Part shown: positions 26,537-34,444 of the stretch, piece after piece
How positions within the stretch are numbered: position 1 is the stretch's first letter
Layout of the letters: every line of letters begins with the position of its first letter
NCBI RefSeq assembly: GCF_022288725.1
Contig: NZ_JAKNTA010000015.1
Coordinates: 130,380 to 194,379, forward strand
Reading direction: 5' to 3'
DNA: 64,000 bases
Source: Kitasatospora sp. A2-31
GTDB taxonomy: Bacteria > Actinomycetota > Actinomycetes > Streptomycetales > Streptomycetaceae
The notes under the pieces: generated by a model
What the model saw: the letters and a program-made list of their open reading frames with translations, nothing else
The model's database searches: none
What the model was told of the DNA's origin: nothing
Translations under genes and position numbers: made by a program

Positions 26537-26585
26537 ACTGGGCGTTTCGTCCCTGACTTCGGAGGTCAGGGGCGAAACGCCCAGT
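26537..26585. terminator. Long GC-rich hairpin
   Basis: The arms 26537-26557 and 26565-26585 pair over 21 positions with one G-T wobble (ACTGGGCGTTTCG...CGAAACGCCCAGT). The TTCGG apex suits a stable UUCG-type loop. It stands in a gene-free stretch upstream of the membrane protein gene, so it probably ends transcription from the transposon side. Confidence 0.55.
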
Positions 26586-26929
26586 CAGAGTCCTTGTCCG
26601 GCCACTCGGAGCAAACCCGGCTGTCACGCCAGTAGAACCGCTCGTCCCGGACGACCTGCTCGGGCACGCTCGCGGAGGGGAGTCCGCAGTACCAGCAACA
26701 GCCTGGATCGACCCTACTCATGCCGGGTACCCGCAGGCGTGACGGCGTAGGGCCTGGGGAGAGTCCGGTCCAACGTCACGACTATCGCGTCAAAACCTGG
26801 GTCTACGGTGATCGCCGCAGTCTGACGGAGCAGCCCAGGCAGTCGACACCCGTTCAGCGTTGATCCGCCTACTTGCGCAGGGAGTTGACGACTCGGATAC
26901 TCGCGCTGACACCACTCGAGGGGGATGCA
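26586..26929. other. Upstream region of the membrane-protein gene
   Basis: No further gene is recognised. It ends in GAGGGGGA, the ribosome binding site of the next gene. Confidence 0.4.
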
Positions 26930-27814
26930 GTGGATCTTGTTCAGTTGGCGGAGAGGTCGGCGGCCGTCACGGGGGACTTCCTGGTGGCCTCGGCCACCGG
27001 TGCCGCAAACCAGGCCAGTTCGGTCGTCGGGAGCGCGGTCGCGCAGTTGGTGATGGGGAGGCTCGGGATCAACTCGGCCACGGCCCAGGCGGTTCCGGCG
27101 CTACAGGCCGCTCCCGCGGACGTGCAGCGGCGGTCGGAGCTTGCGGCCGCGCTGAGGGACGTTCTCATCGAGGACCCCGCCTTCGCGGCGGCCCTGGGCG
27201 AGGCGGTTCAGGCGGTGGACCGGAACGTGCACGTGGTGGCCTCCGGCCAGGACAGCCTCGTCCAGGTCGACTCGCCCGTCACCGCCTCCGGTCGGGGCGT
27301 GGCGGTCGGCCGCGACCAGCACAACCTCACCCGGGTCACGAAGAAGAACGGCACCCTGTGGATCGCGGCGCTCGTCGCCGTGGTGGTGGTCAGCGGCGGC
27401 ACGACGCTCCTGGTGACCCAGGACAGCCCGAATGAGTCACCCCGGAAGAAGGCGGAGAAGGTGGCCGTCGACTGGGCCCGGGCCGGATACGTCGGGGACA
27501 TCGAGACCATGTGCGGGCTCACCACCGGCCGCGACAGCCATATCAGCGGCTGCCGTACCGACGAGGAGACAAGGAGGGCGAAGGCGGCGGTGGCGAGCGA
27601 TCCGCCCTCGGACGACGAGATCGCCGCCGCCGAGGGGTGGAAGGCCGAATCGTCGGAGCTACCCAGCGACAACACCGCTCGGGTGACGGTCGTCAACACG
27701 AAGAATCGCAGCGGCGTGAAGAAGGATCACATCGTCGTCCACCTGACCCGCCAGGGCAGTGACTGGCTCGTCAGTGACGCGAAGGGCATTAGCAGTGGGG
27801 ACAGCGAGGGCTGA
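26930..27814 (+). CDS. Membrane protein with a GRDQ-type (amyloid-signalling-like) motif
   Basis: The 294-aa protein starts at a GTG with GAGGGGGA upstream. An Ala-rich helical N-terminal domain (residues ~1-105) precedes a short beta-prone segment VQVDSPVTASGRGVAVGRDQ (near 120). One transmembrane helix follows (LWIAALVAVVVVSGGTTLLV, ~145-165), then an extracytoplasmic C-terminal domain resembling lumazine-binding/NTF2-like stress proteins (AEKVAVDWARAGYVGDIETM). The ASG-x-G...GRDQ stretch recalls actinobacterial amyloid signalling motifs; this is pattern memory, not proof. An IS5-type element sits 7 bp after the stop. Confidence 0.6.
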   Translation: MDLVQLAERSAAVTGDFLVASATGAANQASSVVGSAVAQLVMGRLGINSATAQAVPALQAAPADVQRRSELAAALRDVLIEDPAFAAALGEAVQAVDRNVHVVASGQDSLVQVDSPVTASGRGVAVGRDQHNLTRVTKKNGTLWIAALVAVVVVSGGTTLLVTQDSPNESPRKKAEKVAVDWARAGYVGDIETMCGLTTGRDSHISGCRTDEETRRAKAAVASDPPSDDEIAAAEGWKAESSELPSDNTARVTVVNTKNRSGVKKDHIVVHLTRQGSDWLVSDAKGISSGDSEG

Positions 27815-27821
27815 GGCACCT

Positions 27822-28725
27822 CCTTACTGATCGTTTCAGAATGAGATCGGTTCAGGGGCCTGGCAGTTGAGGCCTCCGGGCGGCAGAGTGCTGCATGTGC
27901 CGGATGATCTCGTGCCCGATGACCTGTGGGAGCGGGTGGCGCTGCTGCTGCCGCCTCGTCCGCCGCGGCGCCACCGCTAACCCGGCCGGCTGGCCGCGGA
28001 CGACCGTGCCGCGCTGCCCGGCATCGTGTACGTGCTGTGCAAGAGCGTGAGCTGGCGGGACGTGCCTGCGGAGCGGGTCGGCTGCAGCGGGATCACCGCC
28101 TGGCGGCGGCTGCGGGACTGGACCGAGGCCGGAGTGTGGCCGCGCTTGCACGAGGTTCTTCTCGCCGAGCTCCGGAAGGCAGGGCTGTTGGAGATGGACG
28201 ACGCCGCGATCGACGGCTCGCACGTCAGTGCGCTCAAAGGGGGGCTCACACCGGACCTTCGCCGGTCGACCGGGGCCGATCGGGCAGCAAGCACCACCTG
28301 ATCGGCGACCGGCACGGCACCCCGCTCGCCCTCACCCTGACCGGCGGCAACCGCCACGACGTCACCCAGCTCCTGCCGCTGCTGGACGCGATCCCGCCGA
28401 TCCGGGGCCTGCGCGGCAGGCCTCGCCGCCGGCGGCGCCGGCTGTTCGCCGACCGCGGCTACGACTACGACGAGTACCGCCGCTCGTTGCGGAAGCGCGG
28501 CATCAAGCCCTTGATTGCCCGCCGTGGCATCGCCCACGGCTCCGGGCTCGGCAAGACGCGTTGGGTGGTCGAGCGGACCTTCGCGTGGCTGCACCAGTTC
28601 AAGCGCCTGCGGATCCACTACGAGATACGCGCCGACCTCCACCTCGGCCTGCTCCAACTCGCCTGCAGCATCATCTGCCTGCGGAAACTCCGAACCTCAT
28701 TCTCAAACGACGATCAGCTGTAAGG
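27822..28725 (+). mobile_element. Degenerate IS5-family element (two-frame type)
   Basis: The ends CCTTAC...TGATCGT..TTT-AGAATGAG occur in inverted orientation at 27822-27855 and 28690-28725, with small insertions in the right copy. The element is about 0.9 kb, as expected. I found no clear target duplication. The transposase carries an inactivating stop. Confidence 0.65.
27897..28723 (+). pseudogene. IS5-family transposase, frame A/frame B with internal stop
   Basis: Frame A gives PDDLWERVALLLPPRPPRRH, a TAA at 27978, then VLCKSVSWRDVPAERVGCSG and MDDAAIDGSHVSALKGG. At the run AAAGGGGGG the frame changes to HTGPSPVDRGRSGSKHHLIG, FADRGYDYDEYRRSLRKRGI and TRWVVERTFAWLHQFKRLRI. The A-to-B shift is the programmed frameshift normal for this group. 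The TAA inside frame A is not, so the copy is probably inactive. Confidence 0.75.
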
Positions 28726-28769
28726 AACCAGCCCGTTGAAGCCTCCTCCCCCTTGCAGCGCGGAGGGCG

Positions 28770-28917
28770 GTCCTCCCCGCGCCCCCGGGGTCAGCCGCGA
28801 ACACGCTGAGGATCTGAGCGGCCATCTCCGTCCTCCCCGCGCCCGCGGAGGTCAGCCGGCGATGGCCGAGGCGAAGGCCTCCGACGTGATCTCCCCCCGC
28901 ACCCGCGGGCTGCCGGG
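28770..28917. CRISPR. CRISPR-like remnant: three decayed type I-E-style repeats
   Basis: The units GTCCTCCCCGCGCCC.. at 28770, 28830 and 28890 are exactly 60 bp apart (aligned on CCCCGC). Each is ~28 bp with the CCCCGCxCCCGCGG hairpin core of actinomycete type I-E repeats and unrelated 32-33-bp sequences between. The third copy is clearly degenerate and the first lacks one base. There are no cas genes in the window, and the IS5 element ends 45 bp to the left. Confidence 0.4.
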
Positions 28918-28964
28918 TTGGAGCTTGTACTCCGGCCCCGCCCCGCGCACCTCCAGCCGCGCGG

Positions 28965-29414
28965 TCACGGCCGCCGGTCCTCCGTGAGCGCCGCCTCCGC
29001 AGCGTCGAGGATCCTGGCGAAGACGTGGGCGATGACGGGCCTGGCGAGGCGGGTGACCGCCGCCCCGAACGGGACACGCGCCCGGAAGGCGGTCGTCCAG
29101 ACGACTTCGGTCCCGCCCGCGACCTCGGCGAAGGTCATCCGGCCGAGCTCGTGCCGGGCCGGCGGGAAGCAGCGCTCGACGGTGTAGTCGAAGTCGTACG
29201 GGGGGTTGTAAGCGGTGACCCGCTCGCGGAACCACCCGATCGCCCAGGTGTGCAGCCGCACGGCACCCACCCCGTACGGCGCACCGGCCCCTTGCCGGGC
29301 GAGTCGCGCCCTGAGGACGAGCGGGGAACGGGTGTAGTTGCTGGTCGTGGCGCACCAGTCGAACACGTCCACGATCGGCGCTGCGATGACCCGTCGGACG
29401 GTCAAGGTCTCCAT
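28965..29414 (-). CDS. SRPBCC (START/polyketide-cyclase-like) family protein
   Basis: The 149-aa protein matches the SRPBCC helix-grip fold in length and layout: the opening strand LTVRRVIAAPIVDVFDWCAT, central GAVRLHTWAIGWFRERVTAY, GGTEVVWTTAFRARVPFG and a long C-terminal helix VIAHVFARILDAAEAALTED. Such proteins bind a hydrophobic ligand. It is monocistronic and divergent from the ABM monooxygenase gene. Confidence 0.8.
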   Translation of the reverse strand: METLTVRRVIAAPIVDVFDWCATTSNYTRSPLVLRARLARQGAGAPYGVGAVRLHTWAIGWFRERVTAYNPPYDFDYTVERCFPPARHELGRMTFAEVAGGTEVVWTTAFRARVPFGAAVTRLARPVIAHVFARILDAAEAALTEDRRP

Positions 29415-29586
29415 CGTCGCTGCCTCTCCTGCTGGTCGGCTCTGCCGCGGCCCGTCGGCCGCGCGGACCAGGTGGACGGCGCAGCGGCCGAGAACGTGAC
29501 GCCGCCGCCCGCGCGATGTACGTCACACCGGGAGTCCGCCCGAAAACCGGTCGGCGTGCGGGGCGGTCGTCGGTAGGCTGCGGCGC

Positions 29587-29889
29587 ATGTCGCAGCCGGT
29601 CCAGCTTGTCGTCCTGATCACCACGCTCCCCGGCCGCGGGTCGGAGCAGGCCGCCGCGTTCGAGCGGCTCGCGCCGCTCGTGCGGGCCGAACCGGGGTGC
29701 CTGCAGTACGACCTGCACCGGGTCAGTGGCGAGCCCGACCGCTTCGTCCTGATCGAGCGGTGGGAGTCGGAGGCCGCCCTCGCCGCGCACGACGTCACCC
29801 CGCACATGGTCGAGGCGGACGCGGCAAGCCCGGCGTTCCGCGCCGGGCCGGCCGAGGTCGTCCGGCTCGTCGCCGAACCCGTGGCCTGA
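29587..29889 (+). CDS. ABM-domain putative quinol monooxygenase
   Basis: This 100-aa single antibiotic-biosynthesis-monooxygenase domain has a first strand VQLVVLITTLPGRGSEQAAA, GCLQYDLHRVSGEPDRFVLI with the conserved ERW motif, and LAAHDVTPHMVEAD near the end. Dimers of this ferredoxin-like fold oxidise aromatic or quinol substrates without cofactor (YgiN type). It is terminated by a perfect 60-bp palindrome shared with the convergent NTF2-like gene. Confidence 0.85.
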   Translation: MSQPVQLVVLITTLPGRGSEQAAAFERLAPLVRAEPGCLQYDLHRVSGEPDRFVLIERWESEAALAAHDVTPHMVEADAASPAFRAGPAEVVRLVAEPVA

Positions 29890-29900
29890 CTGCGGCCGGG

Positions 29901-29960
29901 GGCCGCCGGGCAGTGAGCCCCCGCGCCCGGCCGGGCGCGGGGGCTCACTGCCCGGCGGCC
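29901..29960. terminator. Perfect 60-bp palindrome, bidirectional terminator
   Basis: Positions 29901-29930 are exactly the reverse complement of 29931-29960, centred on CCGG. It lies between two convergent genes and includes the stop and last codons of the minus-strand gene. As RNA either strand folds to a stem of about 28 bp, so it can end both transcripts. Confidence 0.8.
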
Positions 29961-30337
29961 TCGCGGGCGATCCGGTCGAACTGGGCGCCCATTGCCTCGG
30001 AGAGCGCCTGTGCCGCGGACAGCGGCCGGACCATGACGGTGAAGTCGTCGATCAGCCCTTCCTCGTCGAAGTGCAGGAAGTCGCAGCCCTGGATCTCCTT
30101 GCCCGCGACGGTCGCGGTGAAGACGAAGGCGTGGTCGCGGCCGTCCGGGCTGGCGATCTCGCGGACGTAGGTGAAGTCCTCCAGGACGCGCAGCACACCG
30201 CGCAGGATCGCCGCGGTGATGGCCTTGCCCGGGTACGGCTTGAACGCCACCGGACTGGTGAACACCACTTCGTCGGCGAGCAGGGCCTCGATGGCCTTCT
30301 CGTCGCGGTCCTCGACGGCCTGGCGGAACGGGTGCAT
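29945..30337 (-). CDS. NTF2-like (SnoaL-type) protein
   Basis: The 130-aa cone-shaped NTF2-like protein begins at MHPFRQAVEDRDEKAIEALL. It contains LADEVVFTSPVAFKPYPGKA, FTATVAGKEIQGCDFLHFDE and LIDDFTVMVRPLSAAQALSE, the common nuclear-transport-factor-2 pattern. A longer start (30352) exists, but the chosen ATG leaves room for the operator. It is divergent from the PadR gene and shares a mirrored 15-bp site with it, so PadR probably regulates it. Substrate unknown. Confidence 0.85.
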   Translation of the reverse strand: MHPFRQAVEDRDEKAIEALLADEVVFTSPVAFKPYPGKAITAAILRGVLRVLEDFTYVREIASPDGRDHAFVFTATVAGKEIQGCDFLHFDEEGLIDDFTVMVRPLSAAQALSEAMGAQFDRIAREAAGQ

Positions 30338-30355
30338 CGGAGAACTCCCCACTAC

Positions 30356-30482
30356 TCAACAATGCGACTAGGTGTTTCTGTGAGTATGGGACCGGCGCAG
30401 CCACCTGTCCAGACCAGCCCGAGCCGGCCGATGCCCCCACACCCGGGCGCCCGGCGCACTCTGCGATTAGTCGCCTTGTTGA
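30356..30482. promoter_or_regulatory. Mirrored operator sites in the NTF2-like/PadR divergent promoter
   Basis: TAGTCGCCTTGTTGA (30468-30482, facing padR) and TAGTCGCATTGTTGA (30356-30370 read on the minus strand, facing the NTF2-like gene) differ at one base. They sit at similar distances from the two start codons. On the padR side the TTGTTG of the site works as a -35 with TACGTT 17 bp downstream. The layout predicts that PadR represses both genes. Confidence 0.6.
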
Positions 30483-30510
30483 CCAATCACCCGGGTGCTA
30501 CGTTGACGCC

Positions 30511-31077
30511 ATGGCTCTGCGGAACGCGTTGATGGCCGCCCTCCTGGACGGCGAGGCCTCCGGGTACGACCTCGCCAAGGGCTTCGACGCTTCGGTGGCC
30601 AACTTCTGGATGGCCACCCCCCAACAGCTCTACCGCGAGCTGGAGCGCATGGAGGCCGAGGGGCTGGTCGCGGCCCGCGTGGTCGAGCAGGAGCGGCGCC
30701 CCAACAAGCGCCTCTTCTCCCTCACCGACGCCGGCCTCGCCGCGGTCCACGCCTACACCGCCGAGCTCCCGAGCCGGCCGAGCACCATCCGCGACGAGCT
30801 CATGGTGAAGGTGCGGAGCGTCGACGCCGGCGACGCCGCGGCCGTGCGGGCCGCCGTCGCCGAGCGGATGGAGTGGGCCCGCGCCAAGCTCGCCCGCTAC
30901 GAACGCCTCCGGACCAGGTTGCTGGACGGCCGCACGGAGGAGCAGCACCTCGCCGAGGCCGAGCGCATCGGCCCGTACCTCACCCTGCTCCGCGGCATGG
31001 CCTTCGAGCAGGAGAACATCCGCTGGGGCGAGACCGCCCTCCGCGTCCTCGACCGGCGGTCGGCCGTCCGCCGCTGA
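30511..31077 (+). CDS. PadR-family transcriptional regulator
   Basis: The 188-aa protein has the N-terminal PadR winged helix: RNALMAALLDGEASGYDLAK, FWMATPQQLYRELERMEAEG and a wing RPNKRLFSLTDAG. A C-terminal PadR-like dimerisation domain follows (Vir_act_alpha_C type, AERMEWARAKLARYERLRTR to FEQENIRWGETALRVL). It is divergent from the NTF2-like gene with mirrored operators. These regulators respond to small aromatic or antibiotic ligands; which one here is unknown. Confidence 0.9.
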   Translation: MALRNALMAALLDGEASGYDLAKGFDASVANFWMATPQQLYRELERMEAEGLVAARVVEQERRPNKRLFSLTDAGLAAVHAYTAELPSRPSTIRDELMVKVRSVDAGDAAAVRAAVAERMEWARAKLARYERLRTRLLDGRTEEQHLAEAERIGPYLTLLRGMAFEQENIRWGETALRVLDRRSAVRR

Positions 31078-31131
31078 TCCGTCCGCCGCTGACCCGCCCG
31101 CGCCTGCGGGACGTCCGCACACCGCCGGAGG

Positions 31132-31488
31132 TCAGCCCCGCAGCACCGTCGCCTCGCGCTGCGCGGCGAGGAGCTCCTGCTGCCGCTGCAGGCGGGCGAT
31201 CTGCTCCGCCAGGGAGTCCAGGCGCTCGTCCATGACCCCGAGCGAGCGGGTGCAGGGGGCGACACCGGGCTCGTCGTCGTGGGCACAGGGCAGCAGCCGG
31301 CCGATGGCCTCGGTGGTCAGACCGGCATCGAGGAGGTCGCGGATGCGCAGCACGGTGGACACCGCGTCCGGGGCGTAGCTGCGGTAACCGTTGGTGTCCC
31401 GCTCGGGGTGGAGCAGGCCCTGCTCCTCGTAGTACCGGAGCAGTCGCGCCGGGACGCCCGTCCGGCGCGCCAGGTCACCGATGCGCAT
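31132..31488 (-). CDS. MerR-family transcriptional regulator
   Basis: The 118-aa protein starts with the classical MerR HTH MRIGDLARRTGVPARLLRYY plus EEQGLLHPERDTNGYRSY. It ends with a coiled-coil dimerisation helix (DERLDSLAEQIARLQRQQEL). Cys pairs typical of metal sensors are not present (only CAHDDEPGVAPC), so it is more likely a redox or drug sensor. The divergent hydrolase promoter has a 20-bp spacer with a central palindrome, the usual MerR target. Confidence 0.9.
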   Translation of the reverse strand: MRIGDLARRTGVPARLLRYYEEQGLLHPERDTNGYRSYAPDAVSTVLRIRDLLDAGLTTEAIGRLLPCAHDDEPGVAPCTRSLGVMDERLDSLAEQIARLQRQQELLAAQREATVLRG

Positions 31489-31559
31489 GTGCTCGCGCTC
31501 CTCTCGGGGTCGACCGGCGGACGCGGCCCGGGCGCGCCGGAACTGACGACGCGACGGGC

Positions 31560-31591
31560 TTGACCTTCACACCGGTGTGAATGCCTAGCGT
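31560..31591 (+). promoter_or_regulatory. MerR-type promoter with 20-bp spacer and palindrome
   Basis: TTGACC and TAGCGT are separated by 20 bp, too long for a normal promoter. The spacer holds the perfect palindrome TTCACACCGGTGTGAA (31566-31581). This is the classic MerR arrangement in which the bound regulator twists the DNA. It drives the hydrolase gene starting at 31599. Confidence 0.75.
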
Positions 31592-31598
31592 AACCGCC

Positions 31599-32381
31599 AT
31601 GAACGAGATTTCGACGCCCCGGCATTCCCTGTCCCTGACGACCGAGGTCTCCGGTTCCGGACCCGGCATCCTGCTCGCCCACGGCGCCTCCGGCGACATC
31701 CCGAACAACTTCGGCCCCCTGATCCCGCTCCTGGGCCGGGATCACACCGTCGTCGCCCCCTCCTACCCGGCCACCGACACCCCCCTGCAGCTGGACCGCC
31801 TGGCCGACGCCCTCGTCGAGAGTGCGGTCGGGGCGGGTGTCGAGACCTTCACGGTGGTCGGCTACTCGCTGGGCACGGCGGTGGCCGTCCGGGCCGCCGC
31901 CCGCCACCCCGAGCGGGTGCGCGGGCTCGTCCTGGCGGCCGGGTTCGCGAAGGCTGACAACCGGCTCCGGCTGCTGATGCAGCTGTGGCAGGACGCGCTC
32001 GAGCGCGGCGATCTCGACGGCTTCGCCCGACTCGCTCTCACCACCGGCTTCAGTGCCGACTTCGTCAACGCCCTTCCCCCCGAGGCGTTCCCGGCCCTGG
32101 TGGCCCAGGTGGCCGCGACTGTCCCCACCGGTACGCGGGCCCAGGCCGGGCTGGTGGCCGAGGCCGACACCACCGGCGACCTCGCCTCGATCACCGTGCC
32201 CACCCTCGTCGTCAACGCGACCGCCGACCTGCTGGTCTCCCCGGCCAACTCACGCTTCCTGGCCGAGTCGATCCGCGGATCGGAGTACGCCGAACTCCCT
32301 GTCGGCCATGTGCTCATGGCCGAGCAGCCCGAGCAGTGGCACAGCCTGGTCACCGGCTTCCTGGCCCGCCACGGCCTCTGA
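31599..32381 (+). CDS. Alpha/beta hydrolase under MerR control
   Basis: The 260-aa alpha/beta-hydrolase has the oxyanion HGASGD, a nucleophile elbow GYSLGT, the acid in VVNATADLLVSP and a late histidine in LPVGHVLMAEQP. The core resembles the BioH/haloperoxidase-like hydrolases. The ATG at 31599 was selected because an upstream start (31581) would overlap the -10 box. It is the sole target of the divergent MerR-type promoter. Substrate unknown. Confidence 0.85.
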   Translation: MNEISTPRHSLSLTTEVSGSGPGILLAHGASGDIPNNFGPLIPLLGRDHTVVAPSYPATDTPLQLDRLADALVESAVGAGVETFTVVGYSLGTAVAVRAAARHPERVRGLVLAAGFAKADNRLRLLMQLWQDALERGDLDGFARLALTTGFSADFVNALPPEAFPALVAQVAATVPTGTRAQAGLVAEADTTGDLASITVPTLVVNATADLLVSPANSRFLAESIRGSEYAELPVGHVLMAEQPEQWHSLVTGFLARHGL

Positions 32382-32434
32382 GCACCGCACCACCGGCCAC
32401 CCGGTCGACCGCGGGGCCGTAAGGGCGCTCCCCC

Positions 32435-32968
32435 TCAGGAACCGCCCGGCCGCCCCGGCCCCGCCTCCGCCCCGGGAGCCGCCGCCAGGGCCGCGGCCAC
32501 GGCGGCCTCCGGGCTGTCGGCCTCGACCGGGCCGGGCGGCACCACCGGCGCCGGCCCGCCGGCGACCCGCCAGCCGCCGAGCGCGACCACGGGCCGGCCG
32601 GCACGGAGGGCGAGGGCGACCTCGCTGAGGGTCCCCCAGCTGCCGCCCACCGCGATGACGGCGTCCGCGGCGGCTACCACGAGGCCGTTGCGCAGCTGCC
32701 CCATCCCGGTGGGGAGCGCGACGGAGAGGTACGGGTTGGCGGCCGCACGGTCCCGCCCGGGGAGCAGGCCGACCGAGACCCCGCCGCCCGCACGGGCGCC
32801 CCGGGCCGCGGCGGCCATCACACCGCCCAGTCCGCCGCAGACGACGACGGCCCCCCGCTCGGCGAGCAGCCGGCCGACCGCCTCGGCGGCCGCGTCCTCC
32901 TCCGGCCCGACGTCGCCCGGTCCGACGACGGCGACGTAGGGCACGGAGGAGGACGGGGAAGAGGTCAC
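32435..32968 (-). CDS. TIGR00725/LOG-like Rossmann-fold protein
   Basis: The 177-aa protein has the LDC-like Rossmann layout of the LOG (cytokinin-activating phosphoribohydrolase) superfamily: YVAVVGPGDVG, VVVCGGLGGVMAAAARGAR, and the motif GGSWGTLSEVALALRAGRPV in place of PGGxGTxxE. The signature fits the TIGR00725 branch, whose substrate is unknown. The C-terminus is a Pro/Ala-rich tail. It is convergent with the hydrolase and adjacent to the NUDIX-like gene on the same strand. Confidence 0.8.
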   Translation of the reverse strand: MTSSPSSSVPYVAVVGPGDVGPEEDAAAEAVGRLLAERGAVVVCGGLGGVMAAAARGARAGGGVSVGLLPGRDRAAANPYLSVALPTGMGQLRNGLVVAAADAVIAVGGSWGTLSEVALALRAGRPVVALGGWRVAGGPAPVVPPGPVEADSPEAAVAAALAAAPGAEAGPGRPGGS

Positions 32969-32991
32969 ACCGAAAGCCTACGGCCGTGGGC

Positions 32992-33528
32992 TCAGGACAG
33001 GCAGCCGACGTGCGCGAGGGCCCGCTTCAGAAGCACGCCCTGGCCGCCGGGCATCTCCTGCTGCACCAGCGGCGAGGAGGCCTCCTGCGGGCTGAACCAG
33101 ACCAGGTCGAGTGCGTCCTGGCGCGGTCGGCAGTCGCCCGCCACCGGGATGATGTAGGCGAGCGAGACCGCGTGCTGACGGGGGTCGTGGAACTCGGTGA
33201 TGCCCAGGGTCGGGAAGTACTCGGCGACGGTGAACGGCTGCAGCGAGGCCGGGATCCGGGGCAGCGCCACCGGCCCGAGGTCCTTCTCCAGGTGCCGCAG
33301 CAGTGCGTCGCGGATCCGCTCGTGGTGCAGCACGCGTCCGGAGACCAGCGTCCGGCTGACCGTCCCGTCCGGCCCGATTCGCAGCAGGAGCCCGATCTGG
33401 GTGACCTCGCCGGCGTCGTCGACGCGCACCGGCACGGCCTCGACGTAGAGGATCGGCATCCGGGCCCGCGTGGTCTCGAGCTCCTCGGGAGCGAGCCAGC
33501 CCGGCGTGGTTTCCGTCGTGTCAGACAT
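32992..33528 (-). CDS. DUF4916 (NUDIX-like) family protein
   Basis: The 178-aa protein, starting MSDTTETTPGWLAPEELETT, shows the DUF4916 pattern: RMPILYVEAVPVRVDDAGEV, IGLLLRIGPDGTVSRTLVSG and PFTVAEYFPTLGITEFHDPR. It is distantly NUDIX-like but lacks a full GX5EX7REUXEEXGU box, so hydrolase activity is doubtful. It ends 24 bp before the start of the LOG-like gene, suggesting one operon. Confidence 0.8.
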   Translation of the reverse strand: MSDTTETTPGWLAPEELETTRARMPILYVEAVPVRVDDAGEVTQIGLLLRIGPDGTVSRTLVSGRVLHHERIRDALLRHLEKDLGPVALPRIPASLQPFTVAEYFPTLGITEFHDPRQHAVSLAYIIPVAGDCRPRQDALDLVWFSPQEASSPLVQQEMPGGQGVLLKRALAHVGCLS

Positions 33529-33792
33529 GGGGTGATCGTACGTTCCCCGGCCTCCGCCGTACTGACGCCCCGCCAGCATACGCCGGGCCGCGGCAGCGCG
33601 GGCGCACTCCGCTGCGGCGCGCCGCAGCCGGACGATCACCGATTCAGGATCCCCGGTCACCCGCAGTGTCCGGTCGCCCCCTGTACACGAGCCCGCAGCC
33701 TGTGCTGACATGTACGCGTCAACTCCGGAGCCCGGCTCGGACCGACAACACCGCGCCCGCCCCGGTTCCGTGGACCATGGAAGGGGAAGCCC

Positions 33793-34431
33793 ATGCTGCT
33801 CCGCGCTCTGGCCGCGACGGGGGTCGTCGCCGCATCGCTCACCGCCTCGCCGGCCTCGGCCGGCACGCTCCCGACGCCGCCCGACAAGATCGTCATCGAT
33901 GTCGCAACGGTCAACGGCTCCGGCTGTCCGGCGGGAACGGCCGCCGTCGCCGTCTCCACGGACAACACCGCCTTCACCGTCACGTACAGCAGCTACCTCG
34001 CCCAGGTGGGGGTCGGCTCCAAGCCGACCGACTTCCGCAAGAACTGCCAGCTCAGTCTCGTCGTCCACGTGCCGCAGGGCTTCACGTACGCCATCGCCTC
34101 CGCCGACTACCGGGGCTTCGCCCACCTGGAGAAGGGCGCGAGCGGCACCCAGCGGGCCAACTACTACTTCCAGGGCCAGGCCCAGACCGCCTACCAGAAC
34201 CACCGGTTCACCGGCCCGACCGACGACAGCTGGCAGGCGACCGACGTCGTCGACGTCGCCGCCCTGGTCTACGCCCCCTGCGGCGAACAGCGCAACTTCA
34301 ACATCAACACCGAACTGCGGGTCAACGCCGGCACTTCGGACACCAGCCGCACCACCAGCTTCATGACGATGGACTCGACGGACGGGGACATCAACACGGT
34401 CTACCACATGGCCTGGAAGCACTGCCCCTGA
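33793..34431 (+). CDS. Secreted DUF4360 protein
   Basis: The 212-aa exported protein has a signal peptide (RALAATGVVAASLTASPASA). The DUF4360 body follows: NGSGCPAGTAAVAVSTDNTA, FTVTYSSYLAQVG, KNCQLSLVVHVPQGFTYAIA, ANYYFQGQ, and a terminal Cys in AWKHC. Four conserved cysteines could form two disulfides. Function unknown in bacteria and fungi. It is followed by a strong 15-bp hairpin. Confidence 0.88.
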   Translation: MLLRALAATGVVAASLTASPASAGTLPTPPDKIVIDVATVNGSGCPAGTAAVAVSTDNTAFTVTYSSYLAQVGVGSKPTDFRKNCQLSLVVHVPQGFTYAIASADYRGFAHLEKGASGTQRANYYFQGQAQTAYQNHRFTGPTDDSWQATDVVDVAALVYAPCGEQRNFNINTELRVNAGTSDTSRTTSFMTMDSTDGDINTVYHMAWKHCP

Positions 34432-34444
34432 TTCCACCTCCCCC

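Noticed and set aside
5327..28700. tRNA gene as integration site for the element remnants
   Set aside because: No cloverleaf or T-loop consensus was found next to either integrase tail.
27822..28725. Target duplication around the degenerate IS5 element
   Set aside because: Bases flanking the two ends do not match over 2-4 positions; no duplication could be claimed.
31078..31131. Short repeat CCGTCCGCCGCTGA resembling a CRISPR repeat
   Set aside because: It is a simple duplication at the end of the PadR gene without regular spacing.
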